A DNA stretch of 64,000 bases from Fermentibacter sp963718745 [NCBI: Candidatus Fermentibacterota bacterium] (GTDB lineage: Bacteria; Fermentibacterota; Fermentibacteria; Fermentibacterales): the NCBI GenBank assembly GCA_963718745.1, contig OY970370.1, forward strand, positions 372,001 to 436,000, in the 5' to 3' direction. Position numbers and translations under genes: made by a program. The notes under the pieces are model-generated. The model saw only the letters and a list, made by a program, of their open reading frames with translations. It did not search any database and had not been told where the DNA came from. How positions within the stretch are numbered: the stretch's first letter is position 1; each line of letters opens with the position of its first letter. Shown here piece after piece: positions 32,709 to 42,275 of the stretch.

Positions 32709-34211
32709 TCAGCTCTCGGCCTTGTACGATGAGAGTTCCGACTCGAGGTCCGGGTTCCCTGGGTCCGCAGATGCCGCACGCTGCAACATCACAACCGCAT
32801 CGGCATGCCGGTCCAGAGCGGCAAGCGCCCTGGAGCAGGCCAGCGCAATGCGCGAGGAAGGCGCGGGATCATCTATGAACCGGGACAGAATATCAAGAGT
32901 GTCCCTGGGTCTCCCCGATTTGACGAAAAGCAATCCCAGGCCGGAGAGGGCGGGTTCCAGGAACGGATCCGCTACAAGCGCCTTTCGGAAGTTCTCCTCG
33001 GCATCCCGGATGTTTCCGGTGGCAGCCTCTATGTGACCGAGGTTCGCCAGGAGCTCGGGTCGGGTCGGGTCCAGCTCCATCGCGGAGCGGATCGAAGCGG
33101 CCGCCTCCTCGAGACGCCCCTGGTTGAAGTGGTGGATCGCCTCGTTGTTCAGATCGTCCACCTTCGACCGTGCGACGGCATCCCTGTGGGTCCTGAGGAG
33201 CCCGGCCATGTCGGCGAGGGACTTCTCCTGACCCTGCGCAGCCTCTCCGAGGGTTATCCGCATGTCGTCGAGGATCGCCTTCTGCGCTTCGAGCGTGCCG
33301 CCCAGCCCGGCTATCGCGGAAGCGGTCCTGGCGTCGAGTTCGGCCACCCTCGCGGAAATGCCTTCCTCGACAGCCTTCACCGATGCGGGAAGGGACGCGA
33401 CGCCGGCGGTGAGCTCGGTCAGCCCGGCCTGGACCGGGGAGATTCCCTCGACTGCGGCGGCGGACATCTGCTGGCTCATCATGGCTGGAGCCTCGGCGAG
33501 GAACCTGTCCAGCGACTCCAGCCGCGCCGGCAGATCGGCCGTCACCCCGGAGACCTCCCGCGAGGACTGGCCTATCTGGAGTACGGCCTGCAGCAGGGTT
33601 CCTATCCTCTCGTCCTGCTCGGAGAGCAGTTTGCATACGGCTTCGCTGCCGGAGCCGGCCTTCGCGACGAGTTTCTCGGTGGAACCTTCTATGGCCGTGC
33701 CTATCGAATCGGCCTTGCCTTCGATGGACTCCAGCCTGCGGACTATGGGATCTGCGAGCTGCGGGATGAAGCCGGCGCTCTCCGTCACTGCCTTCTCGAT
33801 CGACTCCATGCGGACCTCGAGCTGGGACAGCTTCTGAAGACCCGCCTCGAGAGGGGCGGTGAAGGCATCTGCGGAGAATGCGGGAACAGGTTGCGCTGCG
33901 GTCGCATCGACCGGAGCCGGAGCTGTCGCTGCGGGAGTCGCCGAGGCCTGCTGCACGGCGGAAACTTCACGAGCGGCGGATGCCTCGAGGGCGGCGATTG
34001 CCGAGGCCTGGAGGGTCTGCATGGCTTCGACCGCCTGGATGATCCTGTCGAGCCTCTCGAAGAGACCCTTCGAAACCAGATCCTCCAGGGCTTCCACCTT
34101 GCCCGAGATGGTCGCCGTCTGGCCTGAGATGTCGAACACGAGCTTCCCTATGCCGGTTACCAGGCTGCTGACGGAAAGCTCGGAAGGTGTCGTGCCGGCG
34201 TTTTCGTTCAT
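32709..34211 (-). CDS. coiled-coil and TPR protein
   Basis: 500 residues, cytosolic or at least lacking a signal. Residues about 1-330 form heptad-like helical segments broken by an Ala/Pro linker (about 95-120), reminiscent of coiled-coil or methyl-accepting-like helices. Residues about 340-500 hold TPR units, e.g. NNEAIHHFNQGRLEEAAASI, LLANLGHIEAATGNIRDAEE and PALSGLGLLFVKSGRP. ATG 34211 follows GGGGAAGG. Together with the 1201-residue TPR protein upstream it may form a scaffold; no enzymatic motif is visible. Confidence 0.65.
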   Translation of the reverse strand: MNENAGTTPSELSVSSLVTGIGKLVFDISGQTATISGKVEALEDLVSKGLFERLDRIIQAVEAMQTLQASAIAALEASAAREVSAVQQASATPAATAPAPVDATAAQPVPAFSADAFTAPLEAGLQKLSQLEVRMESIEKAVTESAGFIPQLADPIVRRLESIEGKADSIGTAIEGSTEKLVAKAGSGSEAVCKLLSEQDERIGTLLQAVLQIGQSSREVSGVTADLPARLESLDRFLAEAPAMMSQQMSAAAVEGISPVQAGLTELTAGVASLPASVKAVEEGISARVAELDARTASAIAGLGGTLEAQKAILDDMRITLGEAAQGQEKSLADMAGLLRTHRDAVARSKVDDLNNEAIHHFNQGRLEEAAASIRSAMELDPTRPELLANLGHIEAATGNIRDAEENFRKALVADPFLEPALSGLGLLFVKSGRPRDTLDILSRFIDDPAPSSRIALACSRALAALDRHADAVVMLQRAASADPGNPDLESELSSYKAES

Positions 34212-34236
34212 CGGGCGACCTTCCCCTCCCCCTGCA

Positions 34237-37200
34237 TCAAGCGGTTGAGATCGTACAGAGCCGGCCACCGCTCACGGCAGTCCCGCCCAGCTTCGGAACC
34301 AAGGATGCGTGCCTCGATCCCACGTATTGTTCCAGTGCGCTCCTGTCGGAGGCATACCCCGCCTCTCCGAGGGCCCAGTGCAGCCTGAGGAGCAGGGTAT
34401 CGTCGCCCGTCCTCCTGAATGCCTCGGCCCACGCGGCGATGGCTGCGTTCCGCCTCCCAAGCTTCCAGAGGGCCAGGGCCGCCAGATCGGATGCTTCCGG
34501 TCCCTCGCAGCCCTTCAGCGCTTCGAAAGCCTCGGAGGGCTTTCCGGAGGTTATGAGATCCCTGGCGACACCGACTCCGGAACCCTCCGCGGAGGCCCTT
34601 CTCTGAAGAAGACCCTGCCTCAGGAGACCGAGCATGCGGTTGTCCATCCCCGACCAGGCAGCCTCCGTCGCCTCGGCCAGCATCCCGGCCGAGACCAGCA
34701 GCTTGACCAGATCCTGTGACGGAGCAGTGGAGGAGGGACCATCCTTCCACTTCTCGTAGCCGGCGAGCGCGATGTCCTTCAGCATGGTACCCTCGCCGCC
34801 CATGCCCATGAGCATCTCGCCGAAGCCGAGCAGCCTGTCCACTTCGAGTCCTGAGGCCAGCACCGCGCCGGCCGCCGCGGAGACCTCGGCCGGAGCTGCC
34901 TTTCCATTGCGGAGGTCCACCCCCAGAGGACCTTCGATCGCCTTCTCTATAACCGAATGGTCCCGTACAAAGCTCCAGAACTTCGTCCTCTGCATCCGGC
35001 CCTCGAGGGTCTCGGTCAGCAGGCGCTCGGCCGCTGAAGTCCTCCAGGCGCCTATCCCGTCGCATGCGAGGCGTCCCATGACCTCCATCTCGAGGTCATT
35101 CATATCGTTGGATGCGAGTACGCCTGCGAGGTGCGACAGGGCCTCGTCGTCCCTGCCGGCCTGCCAGGCGGACATGACCTTGTCGGCCAGGATGCGGGAC
35201 AGTGGGATTGTAAGCCCCTGGCGCCTCCTCATCGTATCAGTGAACGAAGAAGCATTTCCGTTCGCAATCGCGCAGATCGCCTTGAGGGCGGGTCCGCCAC
35301 CCTTCCTCTGGAGGGCGACGTCCGCCTGCCCGGGATCCGCAAGCACCGCCTTGATGAGAAGGGAGTCCGGATCCATCTGCAGCTGATATCTGTCGGAGAG
35401 CTCGGCTGCGTACGCAAGGCATTGTCCCGATCCGCGCTCGTTCCCCCTGGTCTCGCAGATCGACGCTATCTCCACGGCCTTGCCGGCATCCATCTCGAGC
35501 ACCATCGAGGAGAAACGCCTCAGCCTGTCGAAATCGCCTGACTGGGCTGCAGATCTGACGAGCATCATGGGGGCGTCGACCATGCCGGGACTGGCCTTGG
35601 CGAGATGCTCCAGAAGCTCCGTCACCCCCTGGGAGGAGAGCACCGGCTCGAGCCAGGCGCAAGCCTCCGAGAAGCGTCCGTTGGTCGCGGAGGCCCTCGC
35701 CAGGAACATCCTGATCGCTGCTTCGTTCTGGCCAGGATTGTCGAGCATCATCTCCAGGACTCCGGAGGCGAGTCCACCCGTCCTCCTGTCCTCGACCACA
35801 GGCTCGAGCTGCACCAGACCCCCCGCCAGATCGCCGGCGGAGACGCTCCTGCAGAATCCGGCGAGACCCGTCAGGGCAGAATCCTTCACGTCCGCGTTCC
35901 CTATGGCGTCCCCTGCCAGTGCGAGCTTGCCCTCGGCGAGGAACGCCCTCAGGCGGAAGAGGATCTCCGCCGGGGGATCGCTCCAGGTCAGCCTCGAGAC
36001 CAGATCCATCCGCCAGATCTCGGAACCGCTGGTGCGGAGGATTATGTCGGCTGCAGTCTTTGCGGCTCCGGTGTCAGCGAAGATCGGGAGCAGAACGTCC
36101 AGGCTCAGGTTGGCCAGGGCGGAATCGGGGAGAATCGAGACCTGTCCCGCCACTGCAGGCGCGAGCACGGCGTCGGAACAGGCCTTGATGAGCCACTGGT
36201 CCGCAGTGGCATACTGTTCTCTGGAAAGAGCCGCCACCGCGCCGAGAAGCGCCTCCTGCGGAGTCCCGGGCTCGAATCCGGAGGAGAGCAGCTCGTCGGC
36301 CCGCCGGATGTGCAGGTTCGCCTCCCTGATCTCCTCGAGTCCCCTCTCGGGGACCGTTTCGCCTGAAAGAAGCAGGGAGAACCAGTCAGATGCGGCCTCC
36401 CCCTCCCGCCCGGCCACACCCCGGACCGATGCGCGCATCCTCCTGAGACCGGGAAACTGGTCCATGAGACCGTCGAACCGGCTGAGGACCTGTACGATGT
36501 CCTCCCTGGACTTCCTGTCCTTGCGGTCCTGGAGGTGCTGCATGGTGGCGGAGGCCTCCGACTCGCGCCCCTTCACCTGCATCGTCACTGCGAGGAGAGT
36601 AAGGACTTCGGCGCTGTTCTTGTCCTTCTGGAGGAGCTTCTGGACCTGCACCATCACCCATTCCGGATCGCGGTGGACAAGCCTGCAGAGAGCCTCCACG
36701 GCATCGGATACGGTGCCGCGCTCGACCATGAAATCCGCGAGCTTCCGCGAGATGATCCCGTCCCGGTCGAGACTCTCGTCCAGGAAGCCGGCTGCGATCT
36801 CGCCGATGGGGCTTGCGGCTGCGTCCTCGCAAGCGAATGCCTTCTCGAGGGAATCGAGGGCGCTTGTGTTCTCTCCCCGGTCCTTCTTGAACCTGGCCAT
36901 CAGCAGATGAGGCCTGGCGTTCGCGGAGGCCCTGGATACCATGTCCCTGAGAGCGGCTTCGAAATCGAGAGTCCGGTCACCCTCGTCGAACAGGCGCTCC
37001 AGCTCCCTCGACGCATCGTCGAAGCGCTCGGCTGACGAGAGGAGCCTGACGAAGTAGATGCGGCTCTTGTTGGTGAGGTCCAGTGGAATGAGGTCCTTCT
37101 CGACGACCGCGAGTGTCTGCGAGATTATCTCGGGTGGGGCGTCGAAGAGATCGGGGAGATTGCGGAGTGCGAGCTCGGCGTTCTCGAATGCAAGGTATAC

Positions 37201-37842
37201 CCGCACCAGGTACAGCACTCCGAGGGGATCCCTCTCGTCGCCCTTGCGTGTAGAGATCCAGTCGACGACCGACGGAATCCTCTCGTCCGCCCGCGCGGTC
37301 TTCTGTGCTGCCCTGAGGAGCGTGTCGAGGGACTCCTGCACCCTCCCCTTCCGGAACTGGGCCAGGCTCCATCCGACGAACCTGTCGATGTCGCCCTCCA
37401 GAAGCTTGTCGGCTGCGAATCGCTCGGCGCTCCGCGCACCAGCTTCCAGAGCCTCGAACAGCTTCGTCTCCGCCGACCTGTCGACACGGTTGAGCAGCTC
37501 CAGGGCGCCCGTGTAGTCGCGCTGCCGGAGCTTGATCTGCCACAGTGTACGCAGCAGTTCGAAGGAACGGGGGAAATCGGCCTGGCGGTCTTCGAGCAGC
37601 CTCAGGACCGGGGTGGCGAGGTCGCGGTGCAGCCTGATGATCTCCTCCCCCGCCCTGGCCGAGAGGTCGGGGTAGCCGATGTCCATCAGGAATGCGACAA
37701 GCTCCCTGGCGAGCTCCGGGGTCTCGAGGAGAACCTTGAGGTCCTGCTCGACCTTGGTTGCGGCCTGATCCACATTGCCCGAGTCGGCCATCGACTTGAT
37801 GACCTTGAAGAGCCTTCTCTGCTTGCTTTCGAAGAATGCCAT
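34237..37842 (-). CDS. very large TPR-like repeat protein
   Basis: 1201 residues with no signal peptide or membrane helix. Almost the whole length consists of alpha-helical repeats of about 34-40 residues (for example ALELLNRVDRSAETKLFEAL, LGVLYLVRVYLAFENAELAL, EVLTLLAVTMQVKGRESEAS), so it is probably a solenoid scaffold. The start MAFFESKQRRLFKVIKSMAD is basic. It starts 7 nt after the LysM transglycosylase stop and is followed 25 nt later by the coiled-coil/TPR gene. I know of no named family; function unknown. Confidence 0.6.
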   Translation of the reverse strand: MAFFESKQRRLFKVIKSMADSGNVDQAATKVEQDLKVLLETPELARELVAFLMDIGYPDLSARAGEEIIRLHRDLATPVLRLLEDRQADFPRSFELLRTLWQIKLRQRDYTGALELLNRVDRSAETKLFEALEAGARSAERFAADKLLEGDIDRFVGWSLAQFRKGRVQESLDTLLRAAQKTARADERIPSVVDWISTRKGDERDPLGVLYLVRVYLAFENAELALRNLPDLFDAPPEIISQTLAVVEKDLIPLDLTNKSRIYFVRLLSSAERFDDASRELERLFDEGDRTLDFEAALRDMVSRASANARPHLLMARFKKDRGENTSALDSLEKAFACEDAAASPIGEIAAGFLDESLDRDGIISRKLADFMVERGTVSDAVEALCRLVHRDPEWVMVQVQKLLQKDKNSAEVLTLLAVTMQVKGRESEASATMQHLQDRKDRKSREDIVQVLSRFDGLMDQFPGLRRMRASVRGVAGREGEAASDWFSLLLSGETVPERGLEEIREANLHIRRADELLSSGFEPGTPQEALLGAVAALSREQYATADQWLIKACSDAVLAPAVAGQVSILPDSALANLSLDVLLPIFADTGAAKTAADIILRTSGSEIWRMDLVSRLTWSDPPAEILFRLRAFLAEGKLALAGDAIGNADVKDSALTGLAGFCRSVSAGDLAGGLVQLEPVVEDRRTGGLASGVLEMMLDNPGQNEAAIRMFLARASATNGRFSEACAWLEPVLSSQGVTELLEHLAKASPGMVDAPMMLVRSAAQSGDFDRLRRFSSMVLEMDAGKAVEIASICETRGNERGSGQCLAYAAELSDRYQLQMDPDSLLIKAVLADPGQADVALQRKGGGPALKAICAIANGNASSFTDTMRRRQGLTIPLSRILADKVMSAWQAGRDDEALSHLAGVLASNDMNDLEMEVMGRLACDGIGAWRTSAAERLLTETLEGRMQRTKFWSFVRDHSVIEKAIEGPLGVDLRNGKAAPAEVSAAAGAVLASGLEVDRLLGFGEMLMGMGGEGTMLKDIALAGYEKWKDGPSSTAPSQDLVKLLVSAGMLAEATEAAWSGMDNRMLGLLRQGLLQRRASAEGSGVGVARDLITSGKPSEAFEALKGCEGPEASDLAALALWKLGRRNAAIAAWAEAFRRTGDDTLLLRLHWALGEAGYASDRSALEQYVGSRHASLVPKLGGTAVSGGRLCTISTA

Positions 37843-37849
37843 AGAGGTT

Positions 37850-39250
37850 CTACTCCGCAGCCCGGATAACCAGAACCTGACCGATTCTCAGGTTGTTTCC
37901 GGACATCGAGTTGAGAGCCTGTATCTGCTCGACTGCAACGTCGTAGTGCATCGACAGGTCCCACAGGGTGTCTCCCTGGACGACCGTATGCGTGACGCCG
38001 GAGCCTGCCGCTTCCGACGGGGGCGGACCGGAGACGGGTTCTGAACCGACCGGAGCGGTGCCCCTGAGAACTATCCGCTGTCCGGGGTGGATCACGGCGT
38101 CGCGGGACATGTCGTTCCACGCGGCGACCTCCAGAGAGCTCGCACCGACCGTCTGAGCGATGCCGCTCAGAGTGTCCCCCGACCTGATGGTGTAGTAGAA
38201 ATAGCCTTCGTTCTCGCCGCTGGCGACGTTCACCGGTACGGATTCGGGCTCCGGGAGGGAAAGCCTGGTGCCCGGGATGAGCGACGAACCCGGATTGGCT
38301 GCGGAAAGTGAAGCGGTTCCGACACCGAGCGAGGATGCGATCGACTCCCAGGTGTCGCCTTCGAGCACCGTGTACCCGCCCGTATCCATCGACCATGCGG
38401 CGGAATAGGCCTCTGCAGCGCACGAAGCTGGAACGATCATCTCCCATCCGTCACCGTACGACGGGGTCCTCTCCAGGAGAAACTCCCTGTTCAGCGAAAC
38501 GAGGCTGTCGGGGCGCACGCCTGCCGAGGCGGCGAGGAGCCTGAGATCCAGGCCGGGAGGCGCCCATATGACCGCCAGCGAATCTCCGGTCATCTCGACC
38601 GCCTGGTAGGCCCTCAGAGCATTGGCGAATCTCGGGACGAAGGAACGAGTCTCGCCGGGGAGATCCAGCGTCTCGACGGAGCCCTGGCTCCTGGCGGAAG
38701 CCCTGAGCACCGCGCCTTCGCCGCAGTTGTAGGCGGCCAGGGCGAGCCCCCAGTTCCCGAACAGGCAGTGCAGATAGTGCAGATACCTGGCGGCAGCCCG
38801 CGTAGCGGCTATCCATGAGTATCTCTCGTCGATCTCGGAGTCGATGCGGAGGTCGAGCAGCCGGCCGGTATCCCTCATTATCTGCCAGGGACCCGCGGCT
38901 CCGGCGCTCGAATAGACCCCCACCTGGTAGCTGCTCTCTATCCATGGCAGGGCGGCGAGCTCCTGCGGCACGCCCTCCTCCTGCAGAATCCTCTCCACCA
39001 GCCTGGCGATGCCGGTCGAGCCCGGGAACCGGTCCGACCTGTAGCTGACATCGCTCCTGTCCGCAAGCGTCATCGGGAATTCGGTTGAGGGCGCCTGCTC
39101 GACGGGGGACCTCGCACCACCGATCATACCCGTCAGCGGGACCACGGCGCCCTGGCAGCCGCTCCGGACTACCTCGGACCTCTCGTAATCGATTATCCTG
39201 GTGCCGGAGCAGCCGGAGGACAGTATCGCCGCGGACAGCACCGCTGCCAC
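37850..39250 (-). CDS. MltD-like lytic transglycosylase lipoprotein with three LysM domains
   Basis: About 466 residues from GTG 39250; the frame continues upstream but only antisense to asd. Signal with lipobox-like LSSGC. The GEWL domain includes LPWIESSYQVGVYSSAGAAG (catalytic Glu), PWQIMRDTGRLLDL and ALAAYNCGEGAVLRA, typical of MltD (family 1D). Three LysM repeats follow (YTVLEGDTWESIASSLGV, YTIRSGDTLSGIAQTVGA, HTVVQGDTLWDLSMHYDV), which bind peptidoglycan. The stop is 7 nt from the next gene. Divergent from asd by about 48 nt. Confidence 0.85.
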   Translation of the reverse strand: MAAVLSAAILSSGCSGTRIIDYERSEVVRSGCQGAVVPLTGMIGGARSPVEQAPSTEFPMTLADRSDVSYRSDRFPGSTGIARLVERILQEEGVPQELAALPWIESSYQVGVYSSAGAAGPWQIMRDTGRLLDLRIDSEIDERYSWIAATRAAARYLHYLHCLFGNWGLALAAYNCGEGAVLRASARSQGSVETLDLPGETRSFVPRFANALRAYQAVEMTGDSLAVIWAPPGLDLRLLAASAGVRPDSLVSLNREFLLERTPSYGDGWEMIVPASCAAEAYSAAWSMDTGGYTVLEGDTWESIASSLGVGTASLSAANPGSSLIPGTRLSLPEPESVPVNVASGENEGYFYYTIRSGDTLSGIAQTVGASSLEVAAWNDMSRDAVIHPGQRIVLRGTAPVGSEPVSGPPPSEAAGSGVTHTVVQGDTLWDLSMHYDVAVEQIQALNSMSGNNLRIGQVLVIRAAE

Positions 39251-39298
39251 AGTCCTGCGCAGACCATGAAAACACGCCGCCCTGGAGGGACGTTGCAG

Positions 39299-40267
39299 AT
39301 GCGATTCGGAGTAGTGGGCGCCACCGGACTTGTCGGGACGGAGATGATGAGGCTCCTCGTCGAGAGGATGGGGGTTCCGGCATCCGGGATCCTCGCGTTC
39401 GCATCGAGTGCTTCCGAGGGGAAGACCGTCGAGTGCGGGGGGGAATCCGTCCCTGTGGCCCGTTTCGACGGGAAGCTCGTGATGGACGGGGACTACCTGC
39501 TCGGTGCGACCTCCTCCGAGGCGGCGGCCGCCTGGGTGCCTTCCGCCGTCGCGCAGGGAGCCGTGGTCATAGACAACTCCTCGAGGTTCCGGATGGACGA
39601 GAGTGTCCCTCTCGTCGTTCCGGAGGTCAACATGGGATCCGTCCCGGAAGGCTGCAGGCTGATCGCCAATCCCAACTGCTCCACCATCCAGCTCGTCGTG
39701 GCACTCGCTCCCCTGGCTGCGGCCGCGGAGATCGAATGGGTTGCCGTTTCCACCTACCAGTCGGTCTCCGGAGCGGGCACTCCAGCTTTGCGGGAGCTCG
39801 AGAGGCAGGAGTCCGGGCTCTCCGACACCACGCCTGGCCTGATGTTCCACGGGAACGTCCTCACTTCGATCGGCGTGCTCGACGACGACTCCTACTGCGA
39901 GGAGGAGAGCAAGCTTGCAAGGGAGACCTCGAAGATCCTCGGACGGAGCTTCGGGGTGTTCCCCTCCTGCGCCAGGGTCCCCGTGCGCGTCGGTCACCTC
40001 GAGTCTGTGACCGTGCGTTTCAGGGAGCCCCTCGGCAGGGACCGGGTCTGCGGCATCCTCCGGAACGCGCCGGGAGTCGTCCTCTCGGAGGGCGGAGTAT
40101 CGCCCGTCGAGTGCGAGGGGACTTCCGAAGTCTTCGTCGGAAGGGTCAGGCAGAGCCCTCACGATGCATGCGTCGTGCAGATGTGGATTACAGCCGACAA
40201 TGTGAGGAAGGGCGCGGCCCTCAACGCGGTTCAGATCCTCGGATCGCTCCTCGGGAGAAGTCACTGA
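39299..40267 (+). CDS. asd: aspartate-semialdehyde dehydrogenase
   Basis: 322 residues. It reduces aspartyl phosphate to aspartate semialdehyde with NADPH, on the path to lysine/DAP, threonine and methionine. GATGLVGTEMMRLL binds nucleotide; the active-site Cys lies in NPNCSTIQ; SVSGAG and RVPVRVGH complete the family pattern. ATG 39299 is chosen because GGAGGG lies 9 nt upstream; the longer start at 39266 lacks one. No other lysine-pathway genes are adjacent. Confidence 0.93.
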   Translation: MRFGVVGATGLVGTEMMRLLVERMGVPASGILAFASSASEGKTVECGGESVPVARFDGKLVMDGDYLLGATSSEAAAAWVPSAVAQGAVVIDNSSRFRMDESVPLVVPEVNMGSVPEGCRLIANPNCSTIQLVVALAPLAAAAEIEWVAVSTYQSVSGAGTPALRELERQESGLSDTTPGLMFHGNVLTSIGVLDDDSYCEEESKLARETSKILGRSFGVFPSCARVPVRVGHLESVTVRFREPLGRDRVCGILRNAPGVVLSEGGVSPVECEGTSEVFVGRVRQSPHDACVVQMWITADNVRKGAALNAVQILGSLLGRSH

Positions 40268-40310
40268 CACAAATGGCCTCCGTGAAGGAACAGGATACCG
40301 GGCTCGGGAC

Positions 40311-40350
40311 GATCCGCCGGCGTGTGCGGAGGCTGCACGCCGGCGGTATC
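40311..40350. terminator. bidirectional hairpin between asd and the zinc-ribbon coiled-coil gene
   Basis: An 11-bp GC-rich stem CCGCCGGCGTG (40314-40324) with CACGCCGGCGG (40336-40346). It sits between convergent stops at 40267 and 40365, with a modest TATCC tail. Confidence 0.5.
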
Positions 40351-40364
40351 CTTCGCGACAGCTC

Positions 40365-41057
40365 CTAGAGATCCAGGTCGTCGTCCACCAGGTCGAAATC
40401 CTCGTCCAGGGGTTCCTCTTCGTCGAGTGAACTGCCGCAGTTCTCGCAGAAAAGCTTCTGCGGGGGGTTCACATGACCGCAGGAGGGGCACTTGGTCTCG
40501 GATCCGCCGGCGGTCTCGCCGATGCCTTCATCGATTTCCTCGTCGAGTTCGAGGTCGACCGGTTCCTCGACGGGAGCCTCCTTGGCGGCCTTGGAGGCCG
40601 AGGAGGACTTGCGGGCGGATGTTGCCTCGTCGACGTCCTTGAGAACCTTGTTGAGATCGCCCAGTTCGGAGCGGAGCTTCTCGAGCTCGGATCCGGTGCT
40701 GGCCCTCGAGTGCCTGGCCTCCTCGAGTTCGGAGCGGAAGGAGCCGTCGTTGGCGTCGTATTCCTTCAACTTCGCCCTGAGGTTGAGCTCGTCTACCTTG
40801 TCGCTCTCCTCGGTATAGCGCTTCTCCTTCTGGTCGATCTCCTTCTTGAGGTCGGTGACCTTGCCCTCGAGGGTTCCCCTCTCGGCGGATATGGCGCTGA
40901 GAACCTTGTCGAGCTGGTCCTGATAGTCCTGTCTGATCCTCTTGTAGACCCTCTCGTTCGTCTCCGCCTTCAGCTTCTCCAGATTGGCCAGCCTGTCGGC
41001 CAGTTCTGTTCTGCTGGACAGCAGATCCTGGATCTTCTCCTCAAGAACCTCCGCCAT
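40365..41057 (-). CDS. coiled-coil protein with C-terminal zinc ribbon
   Basis: 230 residues. Residues about 1-150 are a long coiled coil (EEKIQDLLSSRTELADRLAN, DQLDKVLSAISAERGTLEGK), followed by an acidic linker and a ribbon CPSCGHVNPP...CENCGSSL near 185-210, ending in an Asp/Glu-rich tail (EEPLDEDFDLVDDDLDL). ATG 41057 follows GAGGAGAT. The layout of coiled coil, acidic linker and zinc ribbon recalls small chromosome- or envelope-associated proteins, but I cannot name a family. Confidence 0.65.
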   Translation of the reverse strand: MAEVLEEKIQDLLSSRTELADRLANLEKLKAETNERVYKRIRQDYQDQLDKVLSAISAERGTLEGKVTDLKKEIDQKEKRYTEESDKVDELNLRAKLKEYDANDGSFRSELEEARHSRASTGSELEKLRSELGDLNKVLKDVDEATSARKSSSASKAAKEAPVEEPVDLELDEEIDEGIGETAGGSETKCPSCGHVNPPQKLFCENCGSSLDEEEPLDEDFDLVDDDLDL

Positions 41058-41176
41058 ATCATCTCCTCTCGAGGGACTGATGGACCTGCTGAAGCAGGCA
41101 GAGACTCACTCCTGTGTTTGTCCTCGTTCTGAACCGGCGACCAGGCCGTACGCCGGGTGTGTACTCAATATACTTT

Positions 41177-42172
41177 TTATCCCTGTGTCAAGGAGTGTAT
41201 GAGCCCGGCGAACACGGTGAACGGATCCCCGCCGGTTTTCAGAGACAGATCGGAGGAGGCCAGCAGCTCGGAGGCCTTCCAGATCGGAGGAGTCGAAGAC
41301 GCTCGCGCAGACGATACGAGCGATGCTGCAGAGGTGGAGGTGATGCCGAGCTCCCGTTCCACATCCTTCTGCCCTCCTCCGGCCGCCAGGACTGCTTTGG
41401 CCGTCTCGAGCTTCTCCCACTGTCTCTGGATGAGCGCCAGGAGAGCCACAGGCTCCTCGCCGGCCTGGATGAGCCTCCAGGCGAGTGAAAGCGCCCGCCC
41501 CCTCCCCCCGGCCCATATCTCGTCCGCGAGATCGAAGACCTCCGGATCCGCAAGCCCGGTGAGAAGACCGGCGAGCTCGGCGGGAGCCAGGGTCCTGCCG
41601 CCGGAGAAGATAGCGGCGCGGCTGACTGCATCGTCCAGCCTGGAGAGGCTTCCGCCCGCCCATGAGATGAGCATGTTCCTGCACCCTGAAGTCATGGGCA
41701 GCCCCCTCTCTCCGGCCAGCGTGTCGCACCAGCGCGAAAAGTCCCTCTCGAAAGGATCCCAGCAGATGAATGAGAGAGAGCCGGATATCTTGTCTATGCC
41801 TGCGTTGAAAGCACTTCTGAGGGAGGTGTCCGTGGACTCGACCAGGATGGAGTCGGCCCGGCCCGGGACGGAGGCGGCCGCGGTCAGCTCGCGCCGGACC
41901 GCTGCCGGGAACCTGTCGGCGTCGGACAGCCTCACGATCCTTCCCGGCGAGAAGAGAGAGGGTTCGTTCAGGAGCCTGGTGAGCCTTCCCGGCTCGGCAT
42001 CCTCGCAGGACATGGTCGCATACTCGTACTCGAGCAGACCGCAGAACCTCGAGCGGATCGCCTCCCTGATCCGGGACAGCTGCACCTGCTCCGTTCCGCA
42101 GACGAGGAACAGCGAACCAGGGCCGGCTGAAGCGATCCTCTCCATGTATCCTGAATAGGAGGCGACCTTCAA
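41177..42172 (-). CDS. holA: DNA polymerase III subunit delta
   Basis: 331 residues, the usual length for HolA. The delta subunit opens the sliding clamp within the clamp-loader. Typical blocks are SLFLVCGTEQVQLSRIREAI at the N-terminus, LFSPGRIVRLSDAD (for LFSxxRLVVL), GRTLAPAELAGLL and the C-terminal collar LIQRQWEKLETAKAVLAAGG. TTG 42172 gives the fuller N-terminus MKVASYSGYMERIA expected for the family; AGGG lies upstream. It ends 120 nt before the zinc-ribbon coiled-coil gene. Confidence 0.85.
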   Translation of the reverse strand: MKVASYSGYMERIASAGPGSLFLVCGTEQVQLSRIREAIRSRFCGLLEYEYATMSCEDAEPGRLTRLLNEPSLFSPGRIVRLSDADRFPAAVRRELTAAASVPGRADSILVESTDTSLRSAFNAGIDKISGSLSFICWDPFERDFSRWCDTLAGERGLPMTSGCRNMLISWAGGSLSRLDDAVSRAAIFSGGRTLAPAELAGLLTGLADPEVFDLADEIWAGGRGRALSLAWRLIQAGEEPVALLALIQRQWEKLETAKAVLAAGGGQKDVERELGITSTSAASLVSSARASSTPPIWKASELLASSDLSLKTGGDPFTVFAGLIHSLTQG

Positions 42173-42204
42173 TCTGCCCTGCCCTCTGCCCGCGGGAACG
42201 AGGC

Positions 42205-42233
42205 TTGCCCGATGATCCCTCCGCCCTTATTGT
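42205..42233 (+). promoter_or_regulatory. predicted sigma-70 promoter for the PpiD-like gene
   Basis: TTGCCC (42205-42210), a 17-nt spacer and TATTGT (42228-42233). The ATG at 42276 would give a leader of about 35 nt. Confidence 0.55.
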
Positions 42234-42275
42234 TGCGGATCACTCCGGACGGCGGACAACAATCGGGAGAAAACG

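Noticed and set aside
39251-40270. N-terminal extension of the MltD-like gene over asd
   Set aside because: Asd is clearly coded on the + strand; the lipoprotein signal near 39250 marks the real start.
41166-41191. Promoter for the zinc-ribbon coiled-coil gene overlapping the holA end
   Set aside because: TTGACA is present but the nearest TATATT or TATTGA boxes give spacers of 13-15 nt, too short for confidence.
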